A DNA stretch of 64,000 nt from Kiritimatiellia bacterium (GCA_017454745.1 JAFTCL010000028.1:1-64000); one strand, 5' to 3'; counted from the first letter of the stretch, positions 42,751-52,099 are shown. A program made the numbers and translations. The notes: generated from the letters alone by a model not told the origin.

Positions 42751-42978
42751 TTACGCCGTCTTAATGAGATCCCAATTGAGATAGAGCAGCGCGGTAATGG
42801 CCGCGAGTATCAGCGTGGCGAGAATCGCGCAAATCAGGCCGGCCTTGTCGCTGCCGGACTTTACCGGACCTTCCACGGCGGGATTGCGGAAACGCGACGC
42901 GATGTAGGCACCCTGTTGCTGGTTGCCGCTGGCGGCTGCCGCCTCTACCTCATTAAGAGTCGATTTCTTTAATTTCAT
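42751..42978 (-). CDS. Small tail-anchored membrane protein, unknown function
   Basis: A 75-aa protein with a polar, charged N-terminal half (MKLKKSTLNEVEAAAAS) and one strongly hydrophobic helix near the C-terminus (about residues 48-68, LICAILATLILAAITALLYL). No signal peptide. AGGAT precedes the ATG. It lies between the giant pseudopilin-like gene and the rhomboid gene. The helix contains small residues and could be a rhomboid substrate, but that is speculation. No family recognised. Confidence 0.6.
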   Translation of the reverse strand: MKLKKSTLNEVEAAAASGNQQQGAYIASRFRNPAVEGPVKSGSDKAGLICAILATLILAAITALLYLNWDLIKTA

Positions 42979-43027
42979 GTGACTATCCTAACACAAAGCG
43001 GGGTGGAGTTTCAAGCCCAAAAACGGA

Positions 43028-46018
43028 TTAGTTGCTTAATTGACGGAAGAAGAGTACCCGCATCTCGTGGAACCCGTCGCGGCGGGCGATGTTGTCGGTT
43101 CCGAAGTTATCGATGCCGTCCGAGGTTTCGTTGAAGTACTGGTACCACGGCGAGACTCGGTTGTAATTGTTGCCGCTGTCGCCTTTGCACCACTTCTTTT
43201 GCCCCTTCATGTACCAACTGTCGGTTTCTTTGTCGTAACCATGGGGGTACGGATCGCGCCATACCAGTGCCACGGCGCGTCCGCCGGCCAGTGACTTCAC
43301 TCCGGCATCGGAAACCATGCCGAGTGCCGGTACTGTCGCTTCGGCGGTAATGATGAAGAGGAACAGCTGCTGCCGGTCGGAGAAGTTGTCCAACGTGTAG
43401 GAGTAGAGCATCTTGCGGTCGGATTCGGAGACGTAGTTGGCGTTGCCGATGTCCGCCTCGCTGGCAAAACCCTTGAAAGTGTTGTTCAATCCGGTTCCGG
43501 AACGGGTCCACCAACCCATCGTCTCGTCAAGACAGTAGGCATCGGAAAGATTGTACCGGTAGGAATTGTTCACGGTCAACCCGCTAAACTGGTGCTTTTG
43601 CGCCTCTTTAAGCCGCGCGAACCACTGGGCTTTGAATTCGTTCCACTTGTTGTCGTCCCGGAGCGGCGATGCGGTATCGCCCGCGCCGCTTTTGGCGTAG
43701 AACAGATGGTCCTTCATCTTTTCCCCGTCGATTTCGGAGGCATAGTAGTAATTAAGCGGTACGGCGGAGAGGGCGGCGTACAGCACGTTATCGACGTTGG
43801 ACAGCGGGTTGACCCGGCAACCGTCGAGCGAGCCGTTTTCATTCTCGTAGGTGAAGTAGGTGTAGATCTTGTCTTCGCGCCGGTTGCCTTGTTCGTAAAG
43901 TCGGATGGTGCGGAACATCCGGCTGGCATCGCGCACGCCGGTGGCGGAAGTGGCGGGCGGGTCAACCGCCGGTTCCATGCCGTCGCTCCAACCGTTGTAT
44001 GGGCGAACGATGAATCCCCACTCGCCCGGAGACTGGAAATACCCGGCGTTGGAAACGGATATGAAATAATCGCCGTCACGGCCGTCCTGCCCGAGCAGGT
44101 TTTTAATCTCGTTGTAAACCTCGGAGGGGGTGCGCGGGTCTTCCTTGACACTGCTCCCTTGGTACCAGTTGGCGGCCCGCCAGTTGAATCGCGGGTCGGG
44201 ACAGGCGAGCGAACTCCAGTCCCAGGACAGGGGCAGGTTGCCGCCGTTAAGCCGGTTCCGCAACTCAATCGACGCGGTGCGGAACATCAGCTTGTTAAAG
44301 CCCTGGCCGTATGCGTCGAACATCTCCATCTTGTGGTCGTTTGACCATTGGGCGAACCCGAACGGCACGGCGTCCACATAGTCGCTGCCCTTTTTCAGCG
44401 CCACCAGAAACTCAAGGCTTACCTGCAGATTGTTTATAAGATACTGGATGCCGCCGTTTCGGGACTGGGTGGCTACCTCCAGTTTGCATTCCTGCGATCC
44501 GGTCACCCCAATGAAGTGGTAACAGCAGTTGCCGCTGGTTTGCCGGTTGATGGTGTTACCGGTAAGGTATTGGGTGGATTTGTTTCCGTTGCTGGCGGTG
44601 AGGAACGGCTGGTTGTTACCGCCTTCTCCGATATGCAGGTTTGCGTACAGCTCAATCGAGTAGTTTTTGGAGGGGTCTGCGGAGTCTTTGAAAGGATAGA
44701 TGGTTTCAACGCCAATCACCTGATCGTCAGACGGGAACGACGGAAATACCAGATAGTAGGTGGTGACTTGGCCATCGGACGAGGTCTCGATTTTGGGCTG
44801 CCATTGGCTGCGGAACAGCTCCATCAGCACGACGCGGCAAATCATCGGAGCGCGCTCGGCGGAAGGGAGGTTCAGCTGGGGAATATTGTCGGTGTCGAGA
44901 TAGTCGGCAATCATTCCCGCCGCGAGTTGGCCAGGGGCGCCGCTGATGTTCACCGAGTCGCCGTTGTTGAGCGCGTTTTCCAACGCTTTGCTCATTTTGT
45001 TGGCGTTCTCGAAAATGTCGGTGAAAATTTTGCCTTCGCGGTTGTCGTATTTCACGCTGCTGCCGTTGAAAGTGGACTTGAGGGTTGCCAGTTTCAGGTT
45101 GCAGGTTTTTTCCTCGCTGGCGCGGGGTTCGGCTTTGACCCACGAGTCGGCGATTACCACGTTCTTGCCCTCAAAAGCGGCTTGGTTGAATGCCCCTTCG
45201 TTGCCTTCTTCGACAAACCGGTGCCACGGACTGCGGAATGTCTGGTCGTTACGGGCGTCCATGCAAGAATAGAAGTCCAGCAGGGAGTCGTAATAACGGT
45301 CGGTGTTTTTGTAGTTGTCGTCAAACTGCTGGGCTTCGGAGTCGGAGTTGAAGAGGTGGTTCAGGGAGATGCGGTTGGTGACCGCGTTGGCGTTTGCAAG
45401 AGCGGCCCGGCAGCCGTTTACATCCAACATGTCGGAGACGTTCAGACAGGCGTAGGCGAAACGCCCCACCGAAGAGGAGCTTTCGGCGTTGTGGTTGCCG
45501 TCCACCTGCGATACCGGAATGGTCAACGGGCGCCACTTGGCGCCGGTGTAACATTTGTAGGCAATGGAGGTGTCTTCCTTGGTGTCCAGATCAAAACCGT
45601 CATCATCTTCGTTTTCCACCGCGTAACGGCGCAGGTCATTGATGAATATCCCGGGCACGTAACGGAGCGATTCCAGCGAGAGCACATGGGCGTCGCCGCG
45701 GTTTTCGGCGACGGATGACACCGCCGAAACCAGCGTCCGGCCCTGCCAGTCGTCATTGTTGGCTCCGCTTGGGAATTTAGTGGCCAGCCGCACCCCGTTC
45801 ACCGATTCAATGCGCAATTCGGAGTCCAGCTCGTCCATCGCCTGAAACAGCGCCGACTCCAGAAAATGCCTTGAGGAGGTGACGTGGCGGAAGTTGGACG
45901 ATGCCTGGTGCTCAATACGCATATAGACCGCGAACGACACCGCGCTCACCATCATGAAGCTGAGAAATCCCAGCACCACCAGCAGCGCCGAACCTTTTTT
46001 GTCGATTTTTCTCTTCAT
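43028..46018 (-). CDS. Giant pseudopilin-like protein (Verru_Chthon cassette protein A-like / GspK-like)
   Basis: A 996-aa protein. Start at ATG 46018 (MKRKIDKKGSALLVVLGFLSF), with GGGG 6 nt upstream, rather than 46030. The N-terminus has a prepilin-like KKG/SALL cleavage site and hydrophobic helix but no Glu at +5, as in GspK and PilX tip pseudopilins. The rest is a large soluble beta-rich domain full of aromatic, Asn and Ser residues. By size, N-terminal sequence and position next to three other prepilins it resembles protein A of the four-gene Verru_Chthon cassette described from Verrucomicrobia; I rely on memory for that. It would cap a type II secretion-like pseudopilus. Confidence 0.65.
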   Translation of the reverse strand: MKRKIDKKGSALLVVLGFLSFMMVSAVSFAVYMRIEHQASSNFRHVTSSRHFLESALFQAMDELDSELRIESVNGVRLATKFPSGANNDDWQGRTLVSAVSSVAENRGDAHVLSLESLRYVPGIFINDLRRYAVENEDDDGFDLDTKEDTSIAYKCYTGAKWRPLTIPVSQVDGNHNAESSSSVGRFAYACLNVSDMLDVNGCRAALANANAVTNRISLNHLFNSDSEAQQFDDNYKNTDRYYDSLLDFYSCMDARNDQTFRSPWHRFVEEGNEGAFNQAAFEGKNVVIADSWVKAEPRASEEKTCNLKLATLKSTFNGSSVKYDNREGKIFTDIFENANKMSKALENALNNGDSVNISGAPGQLAAGMIADYLDTDNIPQLNLPSAERAPMICRVVLMELFRSQWQPKIETSSDGQVTTYYLVFPSFPSDDQVIGVETIYPFKDSADPSKNYSIELYANLHIGEGGNNQPFLTASNGNKSTQYLTGNTINRQTSGNCCYHFIGVTGSQECKLEVATQSRNGGIQYLINNLQVSLEFLVALKKGSDYVDAVPFGFAQWSNDHKMEMFDAYGQGFNKLMFRTASIELRNRLNGGNLPLSWDWSSLACPDPRFNWRAANWYQGSSVKEDPRTPSEVYNEIKNLLGQDGRDGDYFISVSNAGYFQSPGEWGFIVRPYNGWSDGMEPAVDPPATSATGVRDASRMFRTIRLYEQGNRREDKIYTYFTYENENGSLDGCRVNPLSNVDNVLYAALSAVPLNYYYASEIDGEKMKDHLFYAKSGAGDTASPLRDDNKWNEFKAQWFARLKEAQKHQFSGLTVNNSYRYNLSDAYCLDETMGWWTRSGTGLNNTFKGFASEADIGNANYVSESDRKMLYSYTLDNFSDRQQLFLFIITAEATVPALGMVSDAGVKSLAGGRAVALVWRDPYPHGYDKETDSWYMKGQKKWCKGDSGNNYNRVSPWYQYFNETSDGIDNFGTDNIARRDGFHEMRVLFFRQLSN

Positions 46019-46063
46019 CTGAAACCCCATATTAAATCCGTTTTGGTCAATCCGCCCCGTCGG

Positions 46064-46504
46064 CTAACGCAGGTAACGGTGACGGTTCGGGAAGGCGATG
46101 GACATCGAAAACTCGTCCGAAACCCTGCCGCCGCCGCTGTTTTGGAGCAGGCGGAACTTGTACGGCGTGCCCCACGGATCACGGAACGCCCCGGATACGA
46201 TCGGCGCGTTCAGGAACACCATGTCACGTCCGCCGCCGCCAAGCAGCTCTTGGAGGTTGTCCTCGGTGGCTTCCAACTCGTCTCCCTGCACCGAGACCGG
46301 CCAGTCGTCGTACGCCGACTCGTAGGAGAGCCATGCGTTCACCAGTTCGCGGAGCTCAACGTTGGCCTTGGCCACCCGCGCTTGTTTTTTGGCCTGTCCC
46401 AGCCCGGTCACCGCCACGCCCATCAGGATTCCCAGCATGCCCGTGACCACCAGCATTTCAATCAGCGTGAAAGCGCTTAGCTTTGAACTATTACGGTTGC
46501 TCAT
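46064..46504 (-). CDS. Prepilin-like pseudopilin (GspG-like)
   Basis: A 146-aa protein with a type IV prepilin N-terminus (SAFTLIEMLVVTGMLGILMG, cleavage before F, Glu +5). The globular domain has 'WLSYESAYDDWPVSVQGDE' and 'FRDPWGTPYKFRL', the latter a GspG-like 'D.WG.PY' motif that in GspG is part of the Ca2+ loop. Start at ATG 46504 with GGAGGAT upstream. It lies between the giant gene and the GspJ/C-like gene in one operon. Confidence 0.75.
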   Translation of the reverse strand: MSNRNSSKLSAFTLIEMLVVTGMLGILMGVAVTGLGQAKKQARVAKANVELRELVNAWLSYESAYDDWPVSVQGDELEATEDNLQELLGGGGRDMVFLNAPIVSGAFRDPWGTPYKFRLLQNSGGGRVSDEFSMSIAFPNRHRYLR

Positions 46505-46525
46505 ATCCAAATCCTCCGCCTATCG

Positions 46526-47185
46526 CTACTGCTTGTTCCAGGTGGTGATGTCATCCTTGGTGCCCCACTCCTGATCCGGTCCGGCGGACGCCGCCCCGAT
46601 CTCCAGTGTGTAACCGCTGGACTGCACGGTGGCCTGCACGGTGGTGTAGAGCGGCAAACCCCGATCCCCGTTCGGCCCGTTGTAGCCGCTTTCCCACTCG
46701 GCATCGAAACTCTTGATGTTGACCGACGGGGTGTTGGCGTTGCTCTGGCGCTCGATGTAGGTCATCACATTGTAGGTTTGCCCCTGCTTCCATGAGCCGG
46801 AGTTCGCGTCCAGCACGTCCTCGCGCCGGTTGCCGGAAAGGTCGTAGCTGACCTTGCTCAGGCTGCGGTTGGTTCCGGTAAGGGTGTAGAAGGTCAGGGA
46901 CGACCCGGTGAATTTCTGGTCCTCCAGCGAAAGGTTGTCCGTGGGGTTGATACGCTTGCGGTATGCCTTGACGCCTTCCACGTCGATCGCCTGCGAGGCA
47001 TCGCGCTGGATGGCCCCGATCAGGGAACGCACCTGCATGAAACCCTCGGCGCGTTTGGAGCCGGACCGCCACGCCAGGCTGCTCTGCTGGAAAATCATCC
47101 CCAGCATCATCACGATCACCGTCAGGATCGCGGAAGCCACCAGGACTTCAATCATTGAGAATCCGCTTTGTCTGTCGCTTCGCAT
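46526..47185 (-). CDS. Prepilin-like protein, GspJ-like (Verru_Chthon cassette protein C-like)
   Basis: A 219-aa protein starting at ATG 47185 (MRSDRQSGFSMIEVLVAS), with GAGG 5 nt upstream. It has a prepilin cleavage site (SG/FSMIEV, Glu +5) and a 20-residue hydrophobic helix. The globular part has 'SLAWRSGSKRAEGFMQVRSLIGAIQRDAS', the GspJ pattern of a helix followed by an 'I..D' strand. Minor pseudopilin, probably in the tip complex with the I-, K- and H-like members of this operon. Confidence 0.7.
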   Translation of the reverse strand: MRSDRQSGFSMIEVLVASAILTVIVMMLGMIFQQSSLAWRSGSKRAEGFMQVRSLIGAIQRDASQAIDVEGVKAYRKRINPTDNLSLEDQKFTGSSLTFYTLTGTNRSLSKVSYDLSGNRREDVLDANSGSWKQGQTYNVMTYIERQSNANTPSVNIKSFDAEWESGYNGPNGDRGLPLYTTVQATVQSSGYTLEIGAASAGPDQEWGTKDDITTWNKQ

Positions 47186-47212
47186 AAGCACCTCGCTAAA
47201 ATGCCTCCGCCG

Positions 47213-47704
47213 TTATTTCGTGGGATCACCCTGGAAATATGCCTGGGCGAAGAACACCGGGTTGTTGGAGTAGTCGTTGTAGTTTCTGGCCTCGATGTCC
47301 GTACACTGGATCATTACCCCCATCACCCGGTCGGAGTGTCCGTACAGTTTGCAGCACCCGATCTTGAATTCCTTGTCCTTATAGGAGAAACTCCCGCCGT
47401 CGGCGCCTTTCATACGGGTTTTGATGAAGTTGGGCAGTTCGTTATCCATCTCCAGCGTGTCGTCGCCCAACTTAGCCTCAGGCATGGCATCCCATTGCGA
47501 CCACGGGAAGTTGGTCATCGATGCGATTGCCACCACTTGGTTCAGGTAATAGTCGGCCATCGCGGACTGTTTGAGGTCGGCGTTGCCCTGGAAGCTCTCG
47601 CGCAGCCCGAGCGGGAAGAGCGCCACAATGCTCAGCACGCCGATCGCCATCACGAAGATCGCCATGTTAACTTCAATCAGAGAAAAACCTTTTTTTCTTT
47701 TCAT
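47213..47704 (-). CDS. Prepilin-like protein, GspI-like (Verru_Chthon cassette protein B-like)
   Basis: A 163-aa protein with N-terminus MKRKKGFSLIEVNMAIFVMA, a canonical prepilin site with Glu +5. The helix continues as 'GVLSIVALFPLGLRESFQGN', where 'LFPLGL' is a feature I associate with Verru_Chthon B/GspI-like proteins. The rest is short and Lys/Asp-rich. It is 27 nt upstream of the GspJ-like gene and belongs to the same operon. Confidence 0.7.
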   Translation of the reverse strand: MKRKKGFSLIEVNMAIFVMAIGVLSIVALFPLGLRESFQGNADLKQSAMADYYLNQVVAIASMTNFPWSQWDAMPEAKLGDDTLEMDNELPNFIKTRMKGADGGSFSYKDKEFKIGCCKLYGHSDRVMGVMIQCTDIEARNYNDYSNNPVFFAQAYFQGDPTK

Positions 47705-47719
47705 AGCCGCCTCGCGTGG

Positions 47720-48535
47720 TTAGTTCCACTTTTCGTCGTAAGTTACAGTGCCGTCGGACCGGACCTTGACTTTGGTAGTCTTCCGGGTCAGCATTTCCTC
47801 AATTTCGATGGTGGTGTCGGAGTCGTTCTGGATACGTCCGTCCGGCTCGAAAGTCACGTGCAGCGGCTCGCGGGAGATGTCGTCCTCCAGCTTGGTGAAC
47901 TGGAATCCCTTGGGGAGCGAGGTGGAGGGGTTAACCTCGATGCCGTAAGGCGAGCCCACATCCCAGTTGGAAGCGTCAGCACCGTTGTTTTTCACGTTGT
48001 TGTTCTTTACGAACGCGAAGCACGGGATGTTGGCGACGGTCCCGTCTTGCATGGTTACTCCGGTGATGGTGCGCCGCAGTACTTTGGGGAAAACGCACGT
48101 CCACTTGCCCTGGGCCAGATTGTAGAGGCGGATGCTGCTGTATTTGCCGTCATCTTCCAGCTTGCTCTGCTCCCGGACCGATCCAAAATACTGGTCGAGC
48201 GCGGTGAACTCGTCGTAAATCATTCCGCCTTGGTATCGGGTGACCTGACCGATCTCGCGGCAAATCACGAACGACGGCGCGACCAGTTCGTTGTTCTTGC
48301 TGTCGTACCCTGTGATTTCGTTGAAGATCATCACGCTCATTCGGGCGTTTTCCATGCAAGCCCGCTGCCGGGCCAGCACCAGAGTGTTGGCCAGATGCTT
48401 AATCGCGCTGCGCCGGGTCATGCCGCGAACGGAGGCGAAGTAGCTGGCGATCGCCATTGAGGATAGCATCACCATGATGGTGATTACCGTCAGCAGTTCC
48501 AACAGCGTAAAGCCGCGTTTGTTGTCTTTGGCCAT
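47720..48535 (-). CDS. Prepilin-like protein, GspH-like (Verru_Chthon cassette protein D-like)
   Basis: A 271-aa protein from ATG 48535 (MAKDNKRGFTLLELLTVIT), with GGAG 7 nt upstream. Prepilin site RG/FTLLEL with Glu +5. The helix ends in 'ASVRGMTRRSAIKHLANTLVLARQRACMEN', typical of GspH/FimT and Verru_Chthon D. The globular domain is beta-rich. One of four adjacent genes that together resemble the Verru_Chthon cassette. Confidence 0.7.
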   Translation of the reverse strand: MAKDNKRGFTLLELLTVITIMVMLSSMAIASYFASVRGMTRRSAIKHLANTLVLARQRACMENARMSVMIFNEITGYDSKNNELVAPSFVICREIGQVTRYQGGMIYDEFTALDQYFGSVREQSKLEDDGKYSSIRLYNLAQGKWTCVFPKVLRRTITGVTMQDGTVANIPCFAFVKNNNVKNNGADASNWDVGSPYGIEVNPSTSLPKGFQFTKLEDDISREPLHVTFEPDGRIQNDSDTTIEIEEMLTRKTTKVKVRSDGTVTYDEKWN

Positions 48536-48554
48536 CGTCAATCTCCGCTTGCGG

Positions 48555-49070
48555 TTAGTCGCAGCTGCCGCAGTTGCGGCGCACCTGCACGTTCTGGGTT
48601 AGACTGTTGTACTCAACGCAGAAATACCGGAAAATGCTCTGGTCTTTGGGGTCGGGGTATCCCAGCGGCAGATTCCTGCGTGAGCCTTTCGGCACCTCGT
48701 TCAGCCGTTTGCGCCCGCCTTGGTAGATGGCGAAAAGCCCCGAACCGTCCAAATACCCCTTGTTTCCGTCCTTGATCTCGTAAAGGTCGGAAAACACCAG
48801 CTTGTTGTTTTTGCCGTGCGCCCAGTACTTGGTGTTGTCACTGGCATTGTGGCTGAGTTCGCTGATTTTGAACGGCCATTCCCCGGTATCGACGCGATAG
48901 GTGTTGATCGCGGTCTCCAGGATGGTGATCATGCCGTCAATGCGGCGTTCGCGCACCTGATGGAGCGCTTTGATGGCCGCTCCGGTAGCCAGCGTCGCGA
49001 CGATCGCGATGATGGAGATTACCACCAGCAGCTCAAGAATGGTGAAACCTTTTTTGTTGCGAATGTTCAT
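48555..49070 (-). CDS. Prepilin-like pseudopilin (GspG-like)
   Basis: A 171-aa protein from ATG 49070 (MNIRNKKGFTILELLVVIS) with AGGAG 9 nt upstream. Prepilin site KG/FTILEL with Glu +5. 'AINTYRVDTGEWPFKI' matches the major pseudopilin pattern 'A...Y..D.G.YP'. The C-terminus has two Cys close together (NCGSCD), which may be a disulfide. Part of the seven-prepilin operon. Confidence 0.75.
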   Translation of the reverse strand: MNIRNKKGFTILELLVVISIIAIVATLATGAAIKALHQVRERRIDGMITILETAINTYRVDTGEWPFKISELSHNASDNTKYWAHGKNNKLVFSDLYEIKDGNKGYLDGSGLFAIYQGGRKRLNEVPKGSRRNLPLGYPDPKDQSIFRYFCVEYNSLTQNVQVRRNCGSCD

Positions 49071-49103
49071 GGCTAACATCTCCTGTCTCTTCAATGGCAC
49101 CGG

Positions 49104-49742
49104 TTATTCGGCGGTGCCCGCCACGCTCCAGCTTAACCTGTCGTCACCTGGGAATTTCCCGCCGGCCCTTTCGGCGTCCTTGCCGTCCGGACCGCGCGAC
49201 CACACGATCACCGACGCCCGGACCTTCATCCCCTTCGGAGCTCCTTCCGACGAATCCACGAACCCGTCGTAGTTTTTGTCCACGCGGTACTGGATCCGGT
49301 GGTCTTTGTATGTCCCGCTCCCGTCGGGAATCTGCCGTCCGGCGTCCTGGCATTTCGGCACCTTCTTGAGGGCGGCGCGGCCATAGGGGTCCAAAATCCC
49401 GAAACGGTCCAGACTGTCCTCGTTGATGGTGGTCCCGATGGCGCCCTGCTTGTAGGTGCTTATGTCCATCAGTTTCTTCGATTGGAAAACCGCGCAGACT
49501 TCCGGTACGCACCCGCCCTCGGTCTCCTTTGAGTATTCCAGAATCTCGTCCGGCCACTGGCGTTCCTGCTGGAGCAGGATGTTGAGGGCGGTTGCCACCT
49601 CGGTCACCAGACTCTGCGCCTGCGCCTGCAGGGCGGTCTTCTTCATGTGCGAGAGTGAAACCACCATCACCGAAGCCAAAATCCCCATGATGCCGATGAC
49701 GATCAGCATCTCAACCAACGTGAAACCTTTGTTTTTGCCCAT
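49104..49742 (-). CDS. Prepilin-like pseudopilin
   Basis: A 212-aa protein with N-terminus MGKNKGFTLVEMLIVIGIMG, a prepilin site with Glu +5. The globular region has 'ALNILLQQERQWPDEIL' and a C-terminal 'GPDGKDAERAGGKFPGDD', a GspG-like 'S.G.DG' calcium-loop pattern. It lies 11 nt after the next upstream prepilin gene. Either a second major-type subunit or a minor pseudopilin. Confidence 0.73.
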   Translation of the reverse strand: MGKNKGFTLVEMLIVIGIMGILASVMVVSLSHMKKTALQAQAQSLVTEVATALNILLQQERQWPDEILEYSKETEGGCVPEVCAVFQSKKLMDISTYKQGAIGTTINEDSLDRFGILDPYGRAALKKVPKCQDAGRQIPDGSGTYKDHRIQYRVDKNYDGFVDSSEGAPKGMKVRASVIVWSRGPDGKDAERAGGKFPGDDRLSWSVAGTAE

Positions 49743-49753
49743 TTCTGTGCCTC

Positions 49754-50767
49754 CTACTGGTCAAAGCGGGTAATGTCGTCTTTAATCCAATCGCTGACCC
49801 TCTTGCGATCGCCGGCGCTGAGCGAGTTGACATCCACCCAGGGCGGAAAGGTGTTGCCGTTGGATCCGGCCGACCAAATCCGGTAGGTCTGGTAGGGCGG
49901 CGGGGAATAGTAGTAGAAGTTTCTACCCCAGCCGTCATGGATGGAAACAATCTGCAGCACATATTTGGACGAACCGCCGGTAACGAATCCCTGCCCTCCG
50001 GAACCGGACGTGAAACGCGGCCCGGCCTCTTTCGGCGCGCCGGTGCTGATGCCGAAATGGCTCATTCCGCCGTAAAGGATGCCCTCGAAATTAGGCATCC
50101 AGCGGGCGCAGGCATGGTTTTCGCGAGTCCAGCACTCGGTGCGCATCTCGACCTTGGTCTTGGACCAGCCGTTGTTGTTCTTCGTCCACTGCTTGGATTC
50201 GAAGAAGTTGGCGCTGGGCATCTTGTTGCCGCCCACGTTGTTCACCAAGTTGATTCCGCCCATCAGCTCGATGCGCGGCAGCAGGTAGGACATCAGCCCG
50301 AACCGGAAAATACGGGTGTTGTTCCAGTCGGCATCGGTGGCGGAGAAGTTCTGCCCGCCGATGGTCTCGTTCGCGCTCAGCAGGCGGCTGGCCTTGTAGG
50401 CGATCTGCACATACTCGTCTAGCCCCTTCACGTTCGGGAAGCAGAAGTCCACCGGTTGCGCCGCCGCCGCATGGTTGCAGTTCGCCGCCGAGAGCGAGGA
50501 GCTGTTCCTCGACTGGTTGATGCCATCGCCGTCGTCTTCCACCTCCGGGTCGCCTGAACGGACCCGCTTGACTGGCGGGTAGGTTCCGTATTCGGCGTGG
50601 TAACCGGCCAGAGCGTTTTGCAACCGCTGCATACGGGCGGCGGTGATGGCCCGCTTGGTGTTCTCGCCAGCCGCTGCGACCAGCTTGAACACACCGGCGA
50701 TCAGGATTCCGATGATCGCCACCACCACCATCATTTCAATTAGGGTAAACCCTTTGCTGTTTTTCAT
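49754..50767 (-). CDS. Large prepilin-like protein
   Basis: A 337-aa protein from ATG 50767 (MKNSKGFTLIEMMVVVAII) with GAGGA upstream. Prepilin site KG/FTLIEM with Glu +5. 'ALAGYHAEYGTYPPVKR' follows the GspG pattern, but the globular part (about 300 residues) is more than twice normal size, with Asn/Gly-rich insertions. Its C-terminus contains 'GWGRNFYYYSPPPYQTY', similar to the 'D.WG..Y.Y' of major pseudopilins. It is the first prepilin after gspF in transcription order. Confidence 0.73.
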   Translation of the reverse strand: MKNSKGFTLIEMMVVVAIIGILIAGVFKLVAAAGENTKRAITAARMQRLQNALAGYHAEYGTYPPVKRVRSGDPEVEDDGDGINQSRNSSSLSAANCNHAAAAQPVDFCFPNVKGLDEYVQIAYKASRLLSANETIGGQNFSATDADWNNTRIFRFGLMSYLLPRIELMGGINLVNNVGGNKMPSANFFESKQWTKNNNGWSKTKVEMRTECWTRENHACARWMPNFEGILYGGMSHFGISTGAPKEAGPRFTSGSGGQGFVTGGSSKYVLQIVSIHDGWGRNFYYYSPPPYQTYRIWSAGSNGNTFPPWVDVNSLSAGDRKRVSDWIKDDITRFDQ

Positions 50768-50806
50768 CTTACGCTCCTCGCTTTCGGGTTTTCCCCGGCC
50801 CAAGCT

Positions 50807-52099
50807 TTACGCCTGGGATCCGAGGGAGCTGATGATCTGGATCATCGGCATGAACATTGCGATAACAATCGTGCCGACCACCAACGCCAGGATGATGATC
50901 ATCAACGGCTCGATGACGGAGGTGAGGCCCGCCACCGCGTTGTCGACTTCGTCATCGTAGGTGTTCGCGATACGCAACAACATATCCGGCAGTGCGCCGG
51001 TTTCCTCGCCGACCTCTACCATAGAGATCACCATCGGGGGGAACACTTTGGACGCGGCCAGCGGCGCGGTCATGCTTTCGCCTTCCTTGACCGCGTCATG
51101 CACGTTCTGGATAGCCTTGGAGATTACCGCGTTGCCGGTGGTGTCGCGCACGATGTTCAGCGCTTGCAGCACCGGTACGCCGGATGACAGCAGCGTGCCC
51201 AATGTACGGGTCATGCGGGAAACCGCGTTACGGCGGACCAGCGAACCGAACATCGGGGCTTTCAGCGCCACCACGTCCATCAGGTATGCGCCACCCTTGG
51301 TTTTGGTGAAAATCTTGAACATCACCACGAATGCGATGATGCCGATCAGCACCATCAGTCCGTTCTGCATGATCAGGTTACTGATGTTCATCACGAACTG
51401 GGTGATCGCCGGCAGCGGTTTGCCTTCGAGCAGGTCGTTGAAAATGTCCTTGAACTTAGGAATAACCGCCACCATCAAGAACGCCGTGATACCGACTGCC
51501 GCGCACAACACGACCGTTGGATATACCATCGCGCCCTTGACCTTGTTCTTGATCTTCTCCGCCTTTTCGGCGAATTCGGCCAGACGGTTCAACACCACTT
51601 CCAGCACGCCGCCGGCCTCGCCGGCCTTGACCATGTTGACATACAGGTCATTGAAAATCTTCGGAAAGTTGAGCAGCGACTCGGAGAAGGTGCTGCCGCC
51701 CTCCACGCTCTCGCTCATGCCCACCAATGCGTCTTTTAGCGTCGGGTTCTGCGTCTGACGCTGCAACACGCGCAAGCCGCGCAACAACGGCAGACCGGCG
51801 TCCACCAGCGTCGCCAGCTGACGGGTAAAGCCGGTCAGGTCTTTCTGCTTCACTTTCGGCCGCAGGAACTTCGGCAGCTTAATCTCGATGTTTTTAGACG
51901 ACTTCTTGGCCGCAGCCGCCGGCTTGCCTCCCGGTTTCTTTCCGGCGGCGGGTTTGTCGTCACCCACCACGCCGATGGCGGTCGGGAACATCCCTTGGCT
52001 TCTCACCTTGGCTACCGCCTGGGCTTGGTTCGGGGCTTCAATCGTTCCGCGGGTCTCTTTACCCGAAGAATCTTTGGCAATGTATGCGAATTTAGGCAT
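50807..52099 (-). CDS. gspF: Type II secretion / type IV pilus inner-membrane platform protein
   Basis: A 430-aa GspF/PilC protein that anchors the assembly ATPase and drives pseudopilus growth. Start at ATG 52099 (MPKFAYIAKDSSGKETRG), with GGAG 7 nt upstream; the longer frame is not supported. Two T2SF domains are visible: one near residues 105-230 ('FTRQLATLVDAGLPLLRGLRVL') and one near 300-425 ('AVSRMTRTLGTLLSSGVPVLQAL'), each followed by TM helices. A Pro/Lys/Ala linker lies near residues 55-85. First gene of the secretion operon in the window; gspE and gspD are not here. Confidence 0.93.
   Translation of the reverse strand: MPKFAYIAKDSSGKETRGTIEAPNQAQAVAKVRSQGMFPTAIGVVGDDKPAAGKKPGGKPAAAAKKSSKNIEIKLPKFLRPKVKQKDLTGFTRQLATLVDAGLPLLRGLRVLQRQTQNPTLKDALVGMSESVEGGSTFSESLLNFPKIFNDLYVNMVKAGEAGGVLEVVLNRLAEFAEKAEKIKNKVKGAMVYPTVVLCAAVGITAFLMVAVIPKFKDIFNDLLEGKPLPAITQFVMNISNLIMQNGLMVLIGIIAFVVMFKIFTKTKGGAYLMDVVALKAPMFGSLVRRNAVSRMTRTLGTLLSSGVPVLQALNIVRDTTGNAVISKAIQNVHDAVKEGESMTAPLAASKVFPPMVISMVEVGEETGALPDMLLRIANTYDDEVDNAVAGLTSVIEPLMIIILALVVGTIVIAMFMPMIQIISSLGSQA

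Noticed and set aside
44348-45718. 456-codon plus-strand ORF opposite the giant pseudopilin-like gene
   Set aside because: Val/Gly/His-rich shadow with no start signal. The minus-strand gene fits the operon.
47168-48460. 430-codon plus-strand ORF opposite prepilin genes
   Set aside because: Spans two prepilin genes and the gap between them, which a real gene would not do here.
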